Shown here: positions 1 through 5,988 of the stretch, in pieces
Layout: each line of letters begins with the position of its first letter
How positions within the stretch are numbered: the stretch's first letter is position 1
Source: JABMPU01 sp964457455
GTDB taxonomy: Bacteria > Cloacimonadota > Cloacimonadia > Cloacimonadales > TCS61
Direction: 5' to 3'
Assembly (NCBI GenBank): GCA_964457455.1
Contig: CAYWJN010000073.1
Span: forward strand, 1 to 12,945
Length of the DNA: 12,945 nt
Position numbers and translations under genes: made by a program
Notes under the pieces: model-generated
Told to the model about the DNA's origin: nothing
Databases searched by the model: none
The model's input: only the letters and a program-made list of their open reading frames with translations

Positions 1-810
1 AAATTACTCCGCAAACATTCCGGTTATTGCCATGCCAAACAGATGAAACGAGCCAAGAAGGTCAGGCAGAAAATGAAAACCAATCTGGGGCGATTGTATC
101 GAGATATTCAACGCAAATTACCTGAAGAGCTAATAGAGAGTCTTGATTTTCAACATCTTGGAGAACTTGTAGAAAGAGCATCAACCCAGACACGTAAAAG
201 CAAGAACAAGTTGTATAGTGTTCATGAACCTCATGTAGAATGCATCAGTAAAGGTAAAGCTCACAAGCGTTATGAATTTGGCTGTAAGGTTGGATTTACC
301 AGCACATCCAAGGAAGGTTTCATTCTTTCAGCAACTGCTCTTCACGGTAATCCTTATGATGGTCATACCCTACAAGCAACACTTGGTTTGGCAGAAAAGA
401 ATGTGAGAGGAATTGGAAAGATAGAAAATGCATATGTTGATTTGGGTTATCGAAAACATGATTATGAAGGAAATGCAAATGTTCATATCGTTGGAAGAAG
501 CAGAAAAAGGTTAACCCAAACTCAACGCAAATGGTACAATCGAAGAAGTGTAATAGAAGCTGGTATTGGACATATGAAGAATGAGCACCGTCTTGATCGT
601 AATTATTTGAAAGGCAAAGCTGGAGATCAGATCAATGTTGTGTTATCAGCATGCGGATATAATCTCAGAACCATATATAGACACATTGTGTCTATTTTTT
701 TTGTTTTGTTGTATTGCATCCTCAAAATCATAAAATCTTACTCGGATTTTCGATTTTATTGTGGAAGACAACCGAAAATAAAATATTTGCATCTGAGTTA
801 TGTAATTTAG
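1..810 (+). CDS. IS5-type DDE transposase, 3' part (5' end outside window)
   Basis: This is the catalytic C-terminal part of an insertion-sequence transposase, which cuts and rejoins DNA at the element's ends. The frame is open to base 1, so the gene is partial; the ATG at 43 is internal. Numbering from that ATG, a HGNPYDGHTL motif lies at 101-110, the second catalytic Asp is D133 (in YVDLGYR), and the Y-(2)-R-(3)-E-(6)-K signature is complete at Y165, R168, E172 and K179. The first catalytic Asp would lie upstream and is not visible. The last 40 or so residues are hydrophobic then basic, which is common in these transposases, although the extreme C-terminus could be read-through into flanking DNA. 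No frameshift or stop interrupts the visible part, so the copy may be intact. The family call rests on these motifs and is firm; the exact IS group is not. Confidence 0.9.
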   Translation, partial: KLLRKHSGYCHAKQMKRAKKVRQKMKTNLGRLYRDIQRKLPEELIESLDFQHLGELVERASTQTRKSKNKLYSVHEPHVECISKGKAHKRYEFGCKVGFTSTSKEGFILSATALHGNPYDGHTLQATLGLAEKNVRGIGKIENAYVDLGYRKHDYEGNANVHIVGRSRKRLTQTQRKWYNRRSVIEAGIGHMKNEHRLDRNYLKGKAGDQINVVLSACGYNLRTIYRHIVSIFFVLLYCILKIIKSYSDFRFYCGRQPKIKYLHLSYVI

Positions 811-850
811 TCTACTAGTGAATACTACTTTTTCAGGTTCGACTAAATAA
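1..850 (+). mobile_element. Right-hand part of an IS5-family insertion sequence; outer end not defined
   Basis: The element is inferred from the transposase. Its left end is outside the window, so the terminal inverted repeats cannot be matched and the right boundary is only a guess within about 40 bases after the transposase stop at 810. A sequence such as TTTTTCAGGTTCGACTA (829-845) could be the right end, but nothing in the window confirms it, and no target-site duplication can be checked. Confidence 0.4.
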
Positions 851-1127
851 ACTTCTTTTCACAATATCTTAAGATTATCTTGTTAATATCTACACTTTCC
901 AGGATAAACAATCAAAAAGAAATAAAAGCAAATAGCATTCCAATGATATAATGCATTGCAAAACAAAGAGATATAAAATATGTTGTTTTGAGGAAAAGTT
1001 TAATATTGTTCGAATACGAACAAATAGTGTCTTAAAGCGGACAGTTAAAACTGAATTCAATCTATTGTAATTCTAATATCAAGGAATAGAAATTCTACTA
1101 TGAAATCTGAAGAAAGCGAAAAGCTTT
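811..1127. other. AT-rich intergenic spacer without a recognisable gene
   Basis: This 317-base stretch lies between the transposase and the 3' end of smpB. All frames are broken by frequent stops and I see no tRNA, tmRNA or ncRNA signature. It contains a 10-base palindrome ATCTTAAGAT (866-875) of no clear meaning. Its left edge should hold the right end of the insertion sequence. The tmRNA gene, which sometimes neighbours smpB, is not here. Confidence 0.6.
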
Positions 1128-1131
1128 TCAG
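1107..1131 (-). terminator. Weak hairpin at the end of smpB
   Basis: CTGA plus AAAGC (1107-1117, with two bases bulged at 1111-1112) pairs with GCTTTTCAG (1123-1131) around a GAAAA loop, giving nine base pairs. It overlaps the smpB stop codon and, read on the minus strand, is followed by ATTTCATAG rather than a run of T. It is therefore a poor intrinsic terminator and may be chance in AT-rich DNA. Confidence 0.2.
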
Positions 1132-1577
1132 TTCAAATGATCTACTATTCTTCGTTTAGTTTCAAGCATTTCATCTTTTTTACGAAGAGTATCTCTCTTA
1201 TCATAGAGTTTCTTACCCCGGGCAAGAGCTAAAGTCATTTTTGCAAGTCCCGCATCATTGATATAAAAATCTTTAGGAATTAATGTCATTCCTCTTTCTT
1301 CAACCTGATATTTTAGTTTCTTTATTTCCCTGTTATTCAATAGTAATTTTCTCTTTCTTTCCGGGTCATGATTATATATATTTCCCTTTTCATAAACACC
1401 TATATGCAAATTATGAAGCCAGATCTCGTTATTTTCAATTTTAGCAAAACTATCTTTAAAATTAAGTTTCCCCGCCCGAATAGACTTAATTTCTGTTCCC
1501 TTCAAAATAATTCCTGCTTCCAATTCCTGAAAGAAATAATAATTGTGGGCTGCTTTACGATTCTTAAAAATCTTCAT
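1128..1577 (-). CDS. smpB: SsrA-binding protein SmpB
   Basis: SmpB binds tmRNA and brings it to stalled ribosomes in trans-translation, so it acts in the cytoplasm with SsrA, EF-Tu and the ribosome. The 149-residue product has the family's usual length. It begins MKIFKNRKAAHNYYF and contains the N-terminal core (FFQELEAGIILKGTEIKSIR, then KLNFKDSFAKI) and the conserved basic C-terminal tail beginning RGKKLYDKRDTLRKKDE, which inserts in the empty mRNA channel. I chose the ATG at 1577 rather than the in-frame ATG at 1607. A GAGG lies five bases before 1577, and family members begin at this point; the longer form would add ten unconserved residues. It is the only minus-strand gene and is divergent from the run that starts at 1755. 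tmRNA itself is not in the window. Confidence 0.96.
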   Translation of the reverse strand: MKIFKNRKAAHNYYFFQELEAGIILKGTEIKSIRAGKLNFKDSFAKIENNEIWLHNLHIGVYEKGNIYNHDPERKRKLLLNNREIKKLKYQVEERGMTLIPKDFYINDAGLAKMTLALARGKKLYDKRDTLRKKDEMLETKRRIVDHLN

Positions 1578-1658
1578 TCTTACCTCAAGTTTGATATTTT
1601 CATGCAAGTCATCTTTGTCAAACAGTTTTCTGCATTCTTTACGGTCTTTTCGTAGAGC

Positions 1659-1688
1659 AGTATCTTGTCAGGGATTAATGGTTGACAA
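1659..1688 (-). promoter_or_regulatory. Candidate smpB promoter with embedded inverted repeat
   Basis: On the minus strand TTGTCA (1688-1683, five of six matches to the -35 consensus) is followed after 18 bases by GATACT (1664-1659, four of six matches to the -10 consensus). The same stretch holds a perfect inverted repeat, TTGTCA (1665-1670) and TGACAA (1683-1688), with 12 bases between the arms, that could be an operator. On the plus strand TTGACA (1682-1687) with TAAAAA 16 bases on (1704-1709) could serve the divergent wecA-like gene. Promoter consensus in this lineage is not established, so these are only candidates. Confidence 0.3.
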
Positions 1689-1754
1689 AATAATCTTCTT
1701 TTTTAAAAAAGAGTTTAGAAAATTCAATGGAATCAGGAGATTGATGAGGAATTT

Positions 1755-2837
1755 ATGAGCATAATCTATGTGTACTTCACTGTTTTTATTCTGGCGTTTT
1801 TGTCGGTATACACGCTAACGCCTTTCATAATAAGATTTGCTCATAAAACAAATTTCATGGATAATCCGGAAGCGAGAAAGCTTCACAAAAAAGCGACTCC
1901 TCTTCTTGGAGGAATTGCTGTATTTATTGGTTTTTTTGTTTTCACTGTTTTTGTTGTTATTACAACCAAACATCCGCTCGATAATGCAGTATTAGGCTAT
2001 CTTCTGGGTGCATTTATTATTCTTTTGGTGGGAATAATAGATGATAAATTTGGAATGCCCCCGCTGGTTAAATTGGGCGGTCAATTGTTCTCCTGTTTAG
2101 TTTTTATCTATTTTAATAATTTAATCACTTTATTTGGACCATTCTACATTACTCTCCCAATTCTTTTTTTCTGGATGATTGGTTTGATGAATGCATTAAA
2201 TTTTCTAGATAATATGGATGGTATCATCACTGGAATGTCCGGCATCCTGGCTATCGGGTTTTACTGTTTCAGTTTTATCAGTAAGAATAAGTTTTTTCCT
2301 TCAGAATCTGAGTATATTTGTTTATTATCTCTAACTTTTGCCGGTTCGGTTTTTGGTTTTTTACCATATAATTTTAATCCTGCTAAGATTTTCCTTGGTG
2401 ATAGTGGAAGTATGTTTTTCGGTTATTTTCTATCGACAATGGGAATTCTCGCTGGTCGTTTGGCAACAAAAAGTATGAATAATAACCTTTATTATCTGCT
2501 TCCAATTTTACTTTTAAGTTATGCTATTTTTGATATTTCTCTTGTTAGTTTCACTCGTAAGAGAGATGGTCGGCGTGTAAGTCAGGGAGGAAAAGATCAC
2601 TCTACTCACCGAATCGGAACTGCAATAGGCTCAGATAAAGTTACAGCAATAATAGTCTATCTAATAAATATCATCATTGTTTTGGTTACAATCATTGTAT
2701 TGAAGATGGAATCAGCTAAACTTCTGATAATTTCAACTGTTATCTTTGCAGTCTTCTTTTTGTTTTTCGGAAAAAAACTCGATCAAATTCCGATTGTTAT
2801 ACCGGAAAATCAACTTAAATCTGCAAAAGAGGAATAA
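1755..2837 (+). CDS. WecA/TagO-type undecaprenyl-phosphate sugar-1-phosphate transferase
   Basis: This polytopic inner-membrane enzyme of the MraY/WecA family transfers a sugar phosphate, most likely GlcNAc-1-phosphate, from its UDP form to undecaprenyl phosphate. That is the first step of a surface glycan such as O-antigen or capsule. The 360 residues have many hydrophobic segments and the family landmarks: the N-terminal RKLHKKATPLLGGIAVF (41-57), the DD pair D96-D97, NALNFLDNMDG (146-156) with D152 and D155, FLGDSGS (213-219) with D216, and a late cytoplasmic loop with GGKDHSTHR (278-286). The NFLDNMDG and DHSTHR forms fit the WecA/Rfe/TagO branch better than MraY, and no other mur genes are present. 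The start has GAGGA (1746-1750) four bases upstream. It heads the plus-strand run. The exact donor sugar cannot be read from sequence, so no symbol is given. Confidence 0.92.
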   Translation: MSIIYVYFTVFILAFLSVYTLTPFIIRFAHKTNFMDNPEARKLHKKATPLLGGIAVFIGFFVFTVFVVITTKHPLDNAVLGYLLGAFIILLVGIIDDKFGMPPLVKLGGQLFSCLVFIYFNNLITLFGPFYITLPILFFWMIGLMNALNFLDNMDGIITGMSGILAIGFYCFSFISKNKFFPSESEYICLLSLTFAGSVFGFLPYNFNPAKIFLGDSGSMFFGYFLSTMGILAGRLATKSMNNNLYYLLPILLLSYAIFDISLVSFTRKRDGRRVSQGGKDHSTHRIGTAIGSDKVTAIIVYLINIIIVLVTIIVLKMESAKLLIISTVIFAVFFLFFGKKLDQIPIVIPENQLKSAKEE

Positions 2838-2839
2838 TC

Positions 2840-3568
2840 TTGAAAATTAAAATCTTGGGTTCTGGTACCGGTATTCCAACCCCGGGAAAAAATCATGCCT
2901 GTGTCTGGATTAATTATTCCGATAAAAATATAATTTTAGATTGTGGTGAAGGAACAGCTCAACAGCTACTGAAAAATGGATTGGACAAAGCAGCTTTGGA
3001 TGTAATCGCCATCAGTCATTACCATCCGGATCATGTATCCGGAATATTCATGATTCTGCAATTGTTTCACCTTCAAAACAGGACGAAACCTTTGAGTATT
3101 TATCTTCCGGAAGATATTGACTTTTTTGTAAAGATGTTGAATTATCTCTATACTTTTCCAAAAAAATGTACATTTAAAATCAATTTTGCTTTAACTTCAG
3201 AAATAACAAAAGATATTCGGGAAATCCAAGCAATTCCATCCAACCATATGCTTGGTTATAAAGAATTTGTTAGAGAAAATAATTTTTCTAACAAGTTGAT
3301 ATCGTATTCATTTCTAATAAGATACAATGCAAAACAGGTGCTTTATTCTTCAGATTTGTGGTGCACAAAATCCATTGAGAAATATTATCCAAAAACAGAT
3401 TTATTAATAATTGATGCGCTTCACCCTGAACCAGATGAAATCCTTGAAATTCCCGACAAAACAGATGCTAGAATAATTCTTAATCATGGATTATCTGATA
3501 AGCTTGAAAAATTAATATCAAATGAAAGGTTTGAAATAGCAAATGAAGAAAATGAAATTACTCTCTAA
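2840..3568 (+). CDS. RNase Z-like MBL-fold metallohydrolase (TTG start)
   Basis: This 242-residue soluble protein has the metallo-beta-lactamase fold of the RNase Z/ElaC group. It shows LGSGTGIPTPG (6-16), LDCGEGT (33-39), the metal-binding HYHPDH (H60, H62, D64, H65), H136, SSD with D172, and late histidines H195 and H216, so a dinuclear zinc site looks complete. RNase Z proteins of about 300 residues process tRNA 3' ends. This one is shorter and I do not see the long exosite arm, so it may be a phosphodiesterase or another MBL hydrolase. I use TTG at 2840 as the start: GAGGA (2829-2833) is six bases upstream, the stop of the WecA-like gene is two bases upstream, and the conserved beta-strand begins at once (KIKILGSGTG). 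Its 3' end overlaps the next gene by 26 bases. Family certain, substrate unknown. Confidence 0.88.
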   Translation: MKIKILGSGTGIPTPGKNHACVWINYSDKNIILDCGEGTAQQLLKNGLDKAALDVIAISHYHPDHVSGIFMILQLFHLQNRTKPLSIYLPEDIDFFVKMLNYLYTFPKKCTFKINFALTSEITKDIREIQAIPSNHMLGYKEFVRENNFSNKLISYSFLIRYNAKQVLYSSDLWCTKSIEKYYPKTDLLIIDALHPEPDEILEIPDKTDARIILNHGLSDKLEKLISNERFEIANEENEITL

Positions 3569-4949
3569 ATCACTTGTTTTGATATTAATCCTCTTGATTT
3601 CAGGATGTTTTTTAAACAAAAAATATCACCTTGCACACGATTTTTATAAAAAAAGTAATTTTCCGGTTGCTATTGAAAATTACGATGTTTTTCTTAAGAA
3701 ATCTCCTCAGAAAGCTCTGTCCACAAAAGCAGAAATTGAACGCTCAGATTGCTATTATAAATTGGGTTTACAAGCTTTTTCCAAGGAAAATTGGATTCTG
3801 GCTAAGAGACTTTTTTACCTGGCAAATTCTTTTCAAGCCGACGAATTAATGGATAATTGTTGTTTTGAAATGGCAAAAATCGCTTTTGAAAATAATAATA
3901 TTGATTCCACTTTAATCATTTATGATTATATCATTACACATCTCAGAACTTCTGAATTGATCCCTGAAATCCTTCATAAAAGAATCGAAATTAATTTCGA
4001 TTTAGAGAATAAAAAACAAATCTTTGGTGATTATAAGCTGCTCTGGGATAATTATCCGGAAAATGAGTTCTCCACCAAATCTCAATTAGTAATCGATAAT
4101 TTGATGCTGGAATATATTGATAATTCTTTAACATTCAAAGATTCTGCAAAATATGAAATTTCGCTTGATTTACTTTTTGGAATGATAAATTATCCTACAT
4201 CTTTTCAAGATAGAATCAATATTGAAATCAGTGAAATATATCTTATAATGGCAAATGAAGCTTTTGAACAAAAAAGATTTGATGAGACAAGAGAATACTT
4301 TCAAAAAACCATTTCTTATAATCGCGAAAAAGAGACCTTCATACAAGATCAACTAATTAATATCTGTGATTCTTTTATTAGTACCGGAAATAACCTGATC
4401 AAAGAAAACAAAATTGATGAAGCAATTTCAATTTATGAAAAAGCTTTCATTTTCATACCGGAATATCCAAAAACAAACGATGCTATTACAAGTGCCCTCG
4501 ATTTAAAAATTAAACAGCAAAAATCTCTTGAATTAAAAAATATTGCTCTAAACTATGAGAATGAAGATGATTACAAACAAGCTTTAAAACACTATAAACA
4601 ATCATATTCTGAGTATCAAACTCCTGAAGTGAAAAGTAAAATTTTCCTCATGGGAAATCTGATAGAAGCCGAAAAAGACCCCAAAGCTTTTGCCAAATCC
4701 ATCATACTAAATTATAAAAACGGTATTATTCCTCAAAAAGTAAATGCTTTAACTGCTGATCTAATCTTGCTTTTCGGTGATGACGTAAAAACTTCCGGCT
4801 GGAATGCAATGTATTCAGTTGGGAAATATAAATTCGAAGTCAGGTATGATATTCTGACTTCTGAAGAAAATTACTATTTTATCTGGAGAGTAAATTTGGA
4901 AGACAGAAGTTTTGTTGCTTTAAATAAAATCTCTGAGGAATTATTATAA
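3543..4949 (+). CDS. TPR-repeat lipoprotein
   Basis: The 468-residue product has a lipoprotein signal peptide: basic N-terminus, hydrophobic core and the lipobox ISGC with C22 as the acylated cysteine. It should be anchored in the periplasm, probably at the outer membrane. The mature part is mostly helical with TPR-like units at about 28-58, 67-98, 104-135, 233-262, 276-308 and 333-362; examples are the AHDFYKKSNFPVAIENY and IDEAISIYEKAF patterns. These usually bind protein partners. The last 70 residues (about 401-468) are different: a predicted beta-rich module with SVGKYKFEVRYDI and YYFIWRVNLEDRSFVAL, which I do not recognise. The start could be the ATG at 3543 or at 3552; both keep the signal peptide and neither has a strong ribosome site. 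It overlaps the MBL gene by 26 bases, implying translational coupling. It resembles BamD-type TPR lipoproteins only in general architecture. Confidence 0.85.
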   Translation: MKKMKLLSKSLVLILILLISGCFLNKKYHLAHDFYKKSNFPVAIENYDVFLKKSPQKALSTKAEIERSDCYYKLGLQAFSKENWILAKRLFYLANSFQADELMDNCCFEMAKIAFENNNIDSTLIIYDYIITHLRTSELIPEILHKRIEINFDLENKKQIFGDYKLLWDNYPENEFSTKSQLVIDNLMLEYIDNSLTFKDSAKYEISLDLLFGMINYPTSFQDRINIEISEIYLIMANEAFEQKRFDETREYFQKTISYNREKETFIQDQLINICDSFISTGNNLIKENKIDEAISIYEKAFIFIPEYPKTNDAITSALDLKIKQQKSLELKNIALNYENEDDYKQALKHYKQSYSEYQTPEVKSKIFLMGNLIEAEKDPKAFAKSIILNYKNGIIPQKVNALTADLILLFGDDVKTSGWNAMYSVGKYKFEVRYDILTSEENYYFIWRVNLEDRSFVALNKISEELL

Positions 4950-4964
4950 TTTTATGGCTATCAA

Positions 4965-5543
4965 ATGAAAAAAATCATCCTTCTTATATTAATAATTTTC
5001 GTAAGAACTTTGAGTGCTGAAGAGTTCGATATCAAGAAATTCTCTGATCCAAATAAATATGGATGGGATACTTATGAAAAGTTTTTATCAGCAAGGGAAG
5101 ACCTTCAAAAAAGAAATAATCTGCTGCAAATCTATGAAACTCAAAATCAAAAACCAATAAGTAATGTAATCAAATCCGCAATTGTTCCGGGCTGGGGACA
5201 CTTTTCAGCCAAACATTATTGGAAAGGTCAGTTTTTATTAGGTTTAGAAATTATCTTATTGGGAACGAGCTATTTATATTATGATCAGGCTATGGATATT
5301 TACGATAAATACGAAAAAGCCACTTATATCGGGGATATTGAAAAATACTATTCCGATGCAAAAAGTCCATATAATATGTCGCAGGTTTTTCTTGGTTTGG
5401 GAATAATCGTTTGGGCTTATAATATTTATGACACGATTATTGTTACTGAAAAATATAACGATGCTCTTTGGGAAAAAATCATCTTTGAGAACCAGGATAC
5501 AAGCATTTCTATTTCTCCCACCGGTTTATCAATGAGGTTCTGA
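4965..5543 (+). CDS. DUF5683-type exported membrane protein
   Basis: This 192-residue protein has an N-terminal signal peptide (hydrophobic 3-13, likely cleavage after LSA at 16-18). A segment typical of DUF5683 proteins follows: SAIVPGWGHFSAKHYWKG (71-88), then a hydrophobic helix (90-106), a polar stretch rich in tyrosine (107-137) and a second helix (139-158) ending in NIYDTI. The C-terminus ends in a short strand with terminal Phe (SISISPTGLSMRF), reminiscent of outer-membrane proteins. DUF5683 proteins are common in the FCB group and have no established biochemical role that I know of. It lies 15 bases after the TPR lipoprotein and one base before the FN3 lipoprotein, so the three are probably one envelope operon module. 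The ATG has no clear Shine-Dalgarno sequence, which suggests reinitiation. Confidence 0.8.
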   Translation: MKKIILLILIIFVRTLSAEEFDIKKFSDPNKYGWDTYEKFLSAREDLQKRNNLLQIYETQNQKPISNVIKSAIVPGWGHFSAKHYWKGQFLLGLEIILLGTSYLYYDQAMDIYDKYEKATYIGDIEKYYSDAKSPYNMSQVFLGLGIIVWAYNIYDTIIVTEKYNDALWEKIIFENQDTSISISPTGLSMRF

Positions 5544-5544
5544 G

Positions 5545-5928
5545 ATGAGAATAACATTCATATTTCTGATAATATTTTTACTAACTTTATCCTGCTCTTT
5601 AGATAGAAGCAATCCGCTGGATATTGAGAATTATCCAAGTAAAGTTTTAGGTATCCAGGTTTCCTATCCGGAAGATGATAAAGTTACAATTACCTGGGAT
5701 ACTCCGGGTCATGCAAATGACAATGGATATTTCATTTATCGCTCCATGTCATATCACGGTTTTTATGAGTTTATTCAAGAAATAGATGATAATGAAGAAA
5801 ATTTATATCTGGATGATGATGTAATTAACAGCGTAGGTTATGAATACTGGTACAAAATCTCAGCTTACAGAATAATCGATTCAAAGAAATTAGAAGGATA
5901 TCGTTCTGACCCTAAATCCTGGGAATAG
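5545..5928 (+). CDS. Small lipoprotein with one fibronectin type III-like domain
   Basis: This 127-residue product starts with a short hydrophobic signal and a lipobox-like LTLSC with C17, so it is probably acylated and periplasmic or surface-facing. After a short linker, residues 35-120 look like one fibronectin type III fold: GIQVSYPEDDKVTITWDTP (first strands), GYFIYRSMSYHGFYEFI (middle strands) and YEYWYKISAYR (the conserved Y-x-Y-x-V-x-A-like strand), ending in GYRSDP. Such domains mediate protein or glycan contacts; no catalytic residues are evident. GAGG (5534-5537) stands seven bases before the ATG, inside the end of the preceding gene, whose stop is one base away. No partner is identifiable from the sequence. 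After it comes the only sizeable gap (60 bases) within the run. Confidence 0.8.
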   Translation: MRITFIFLIIFLLTLSCSLDRSNPLDIENYPSKVLGIQVSYPEDDKVTITWDTPGHANDNGYFIYRSMSYHGFYEFIQEIDDNEENLYLDDDVINSVGYEYWYKISAYRIIDSKKLEGYRSDPKSWE

Positions 5929-5988
5929 ATACAATTTGAACATTATTTTACATTCAGTCCTGAAAGAACTAAACAACCTTGTATTTCC

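Noticed and set aside
811..1127. Possible tmRNA or small RNA next to smpB
   Set aside because: No tRNA-like acceptor or T-arm sequence, no tag-peptide frame and no stable structure is visible in this spacer.
1368..1758. Plus-strand open frames opposite smpB and into the smpB/wecA spacer
   Set aside because: They lie antisense to the highly conserved smpB, encode low-complexity hydrophobic or basic peptides with no family resemblance, and have no ribosome site.
5906..5935. Possible promoter CTGACC-N18-TACAAT before the helicase gene
   Set aside because: Only four of six matches at -35, and it overlaps the end of the preceding gene; mentioned with the helicase but not listed as a feature.
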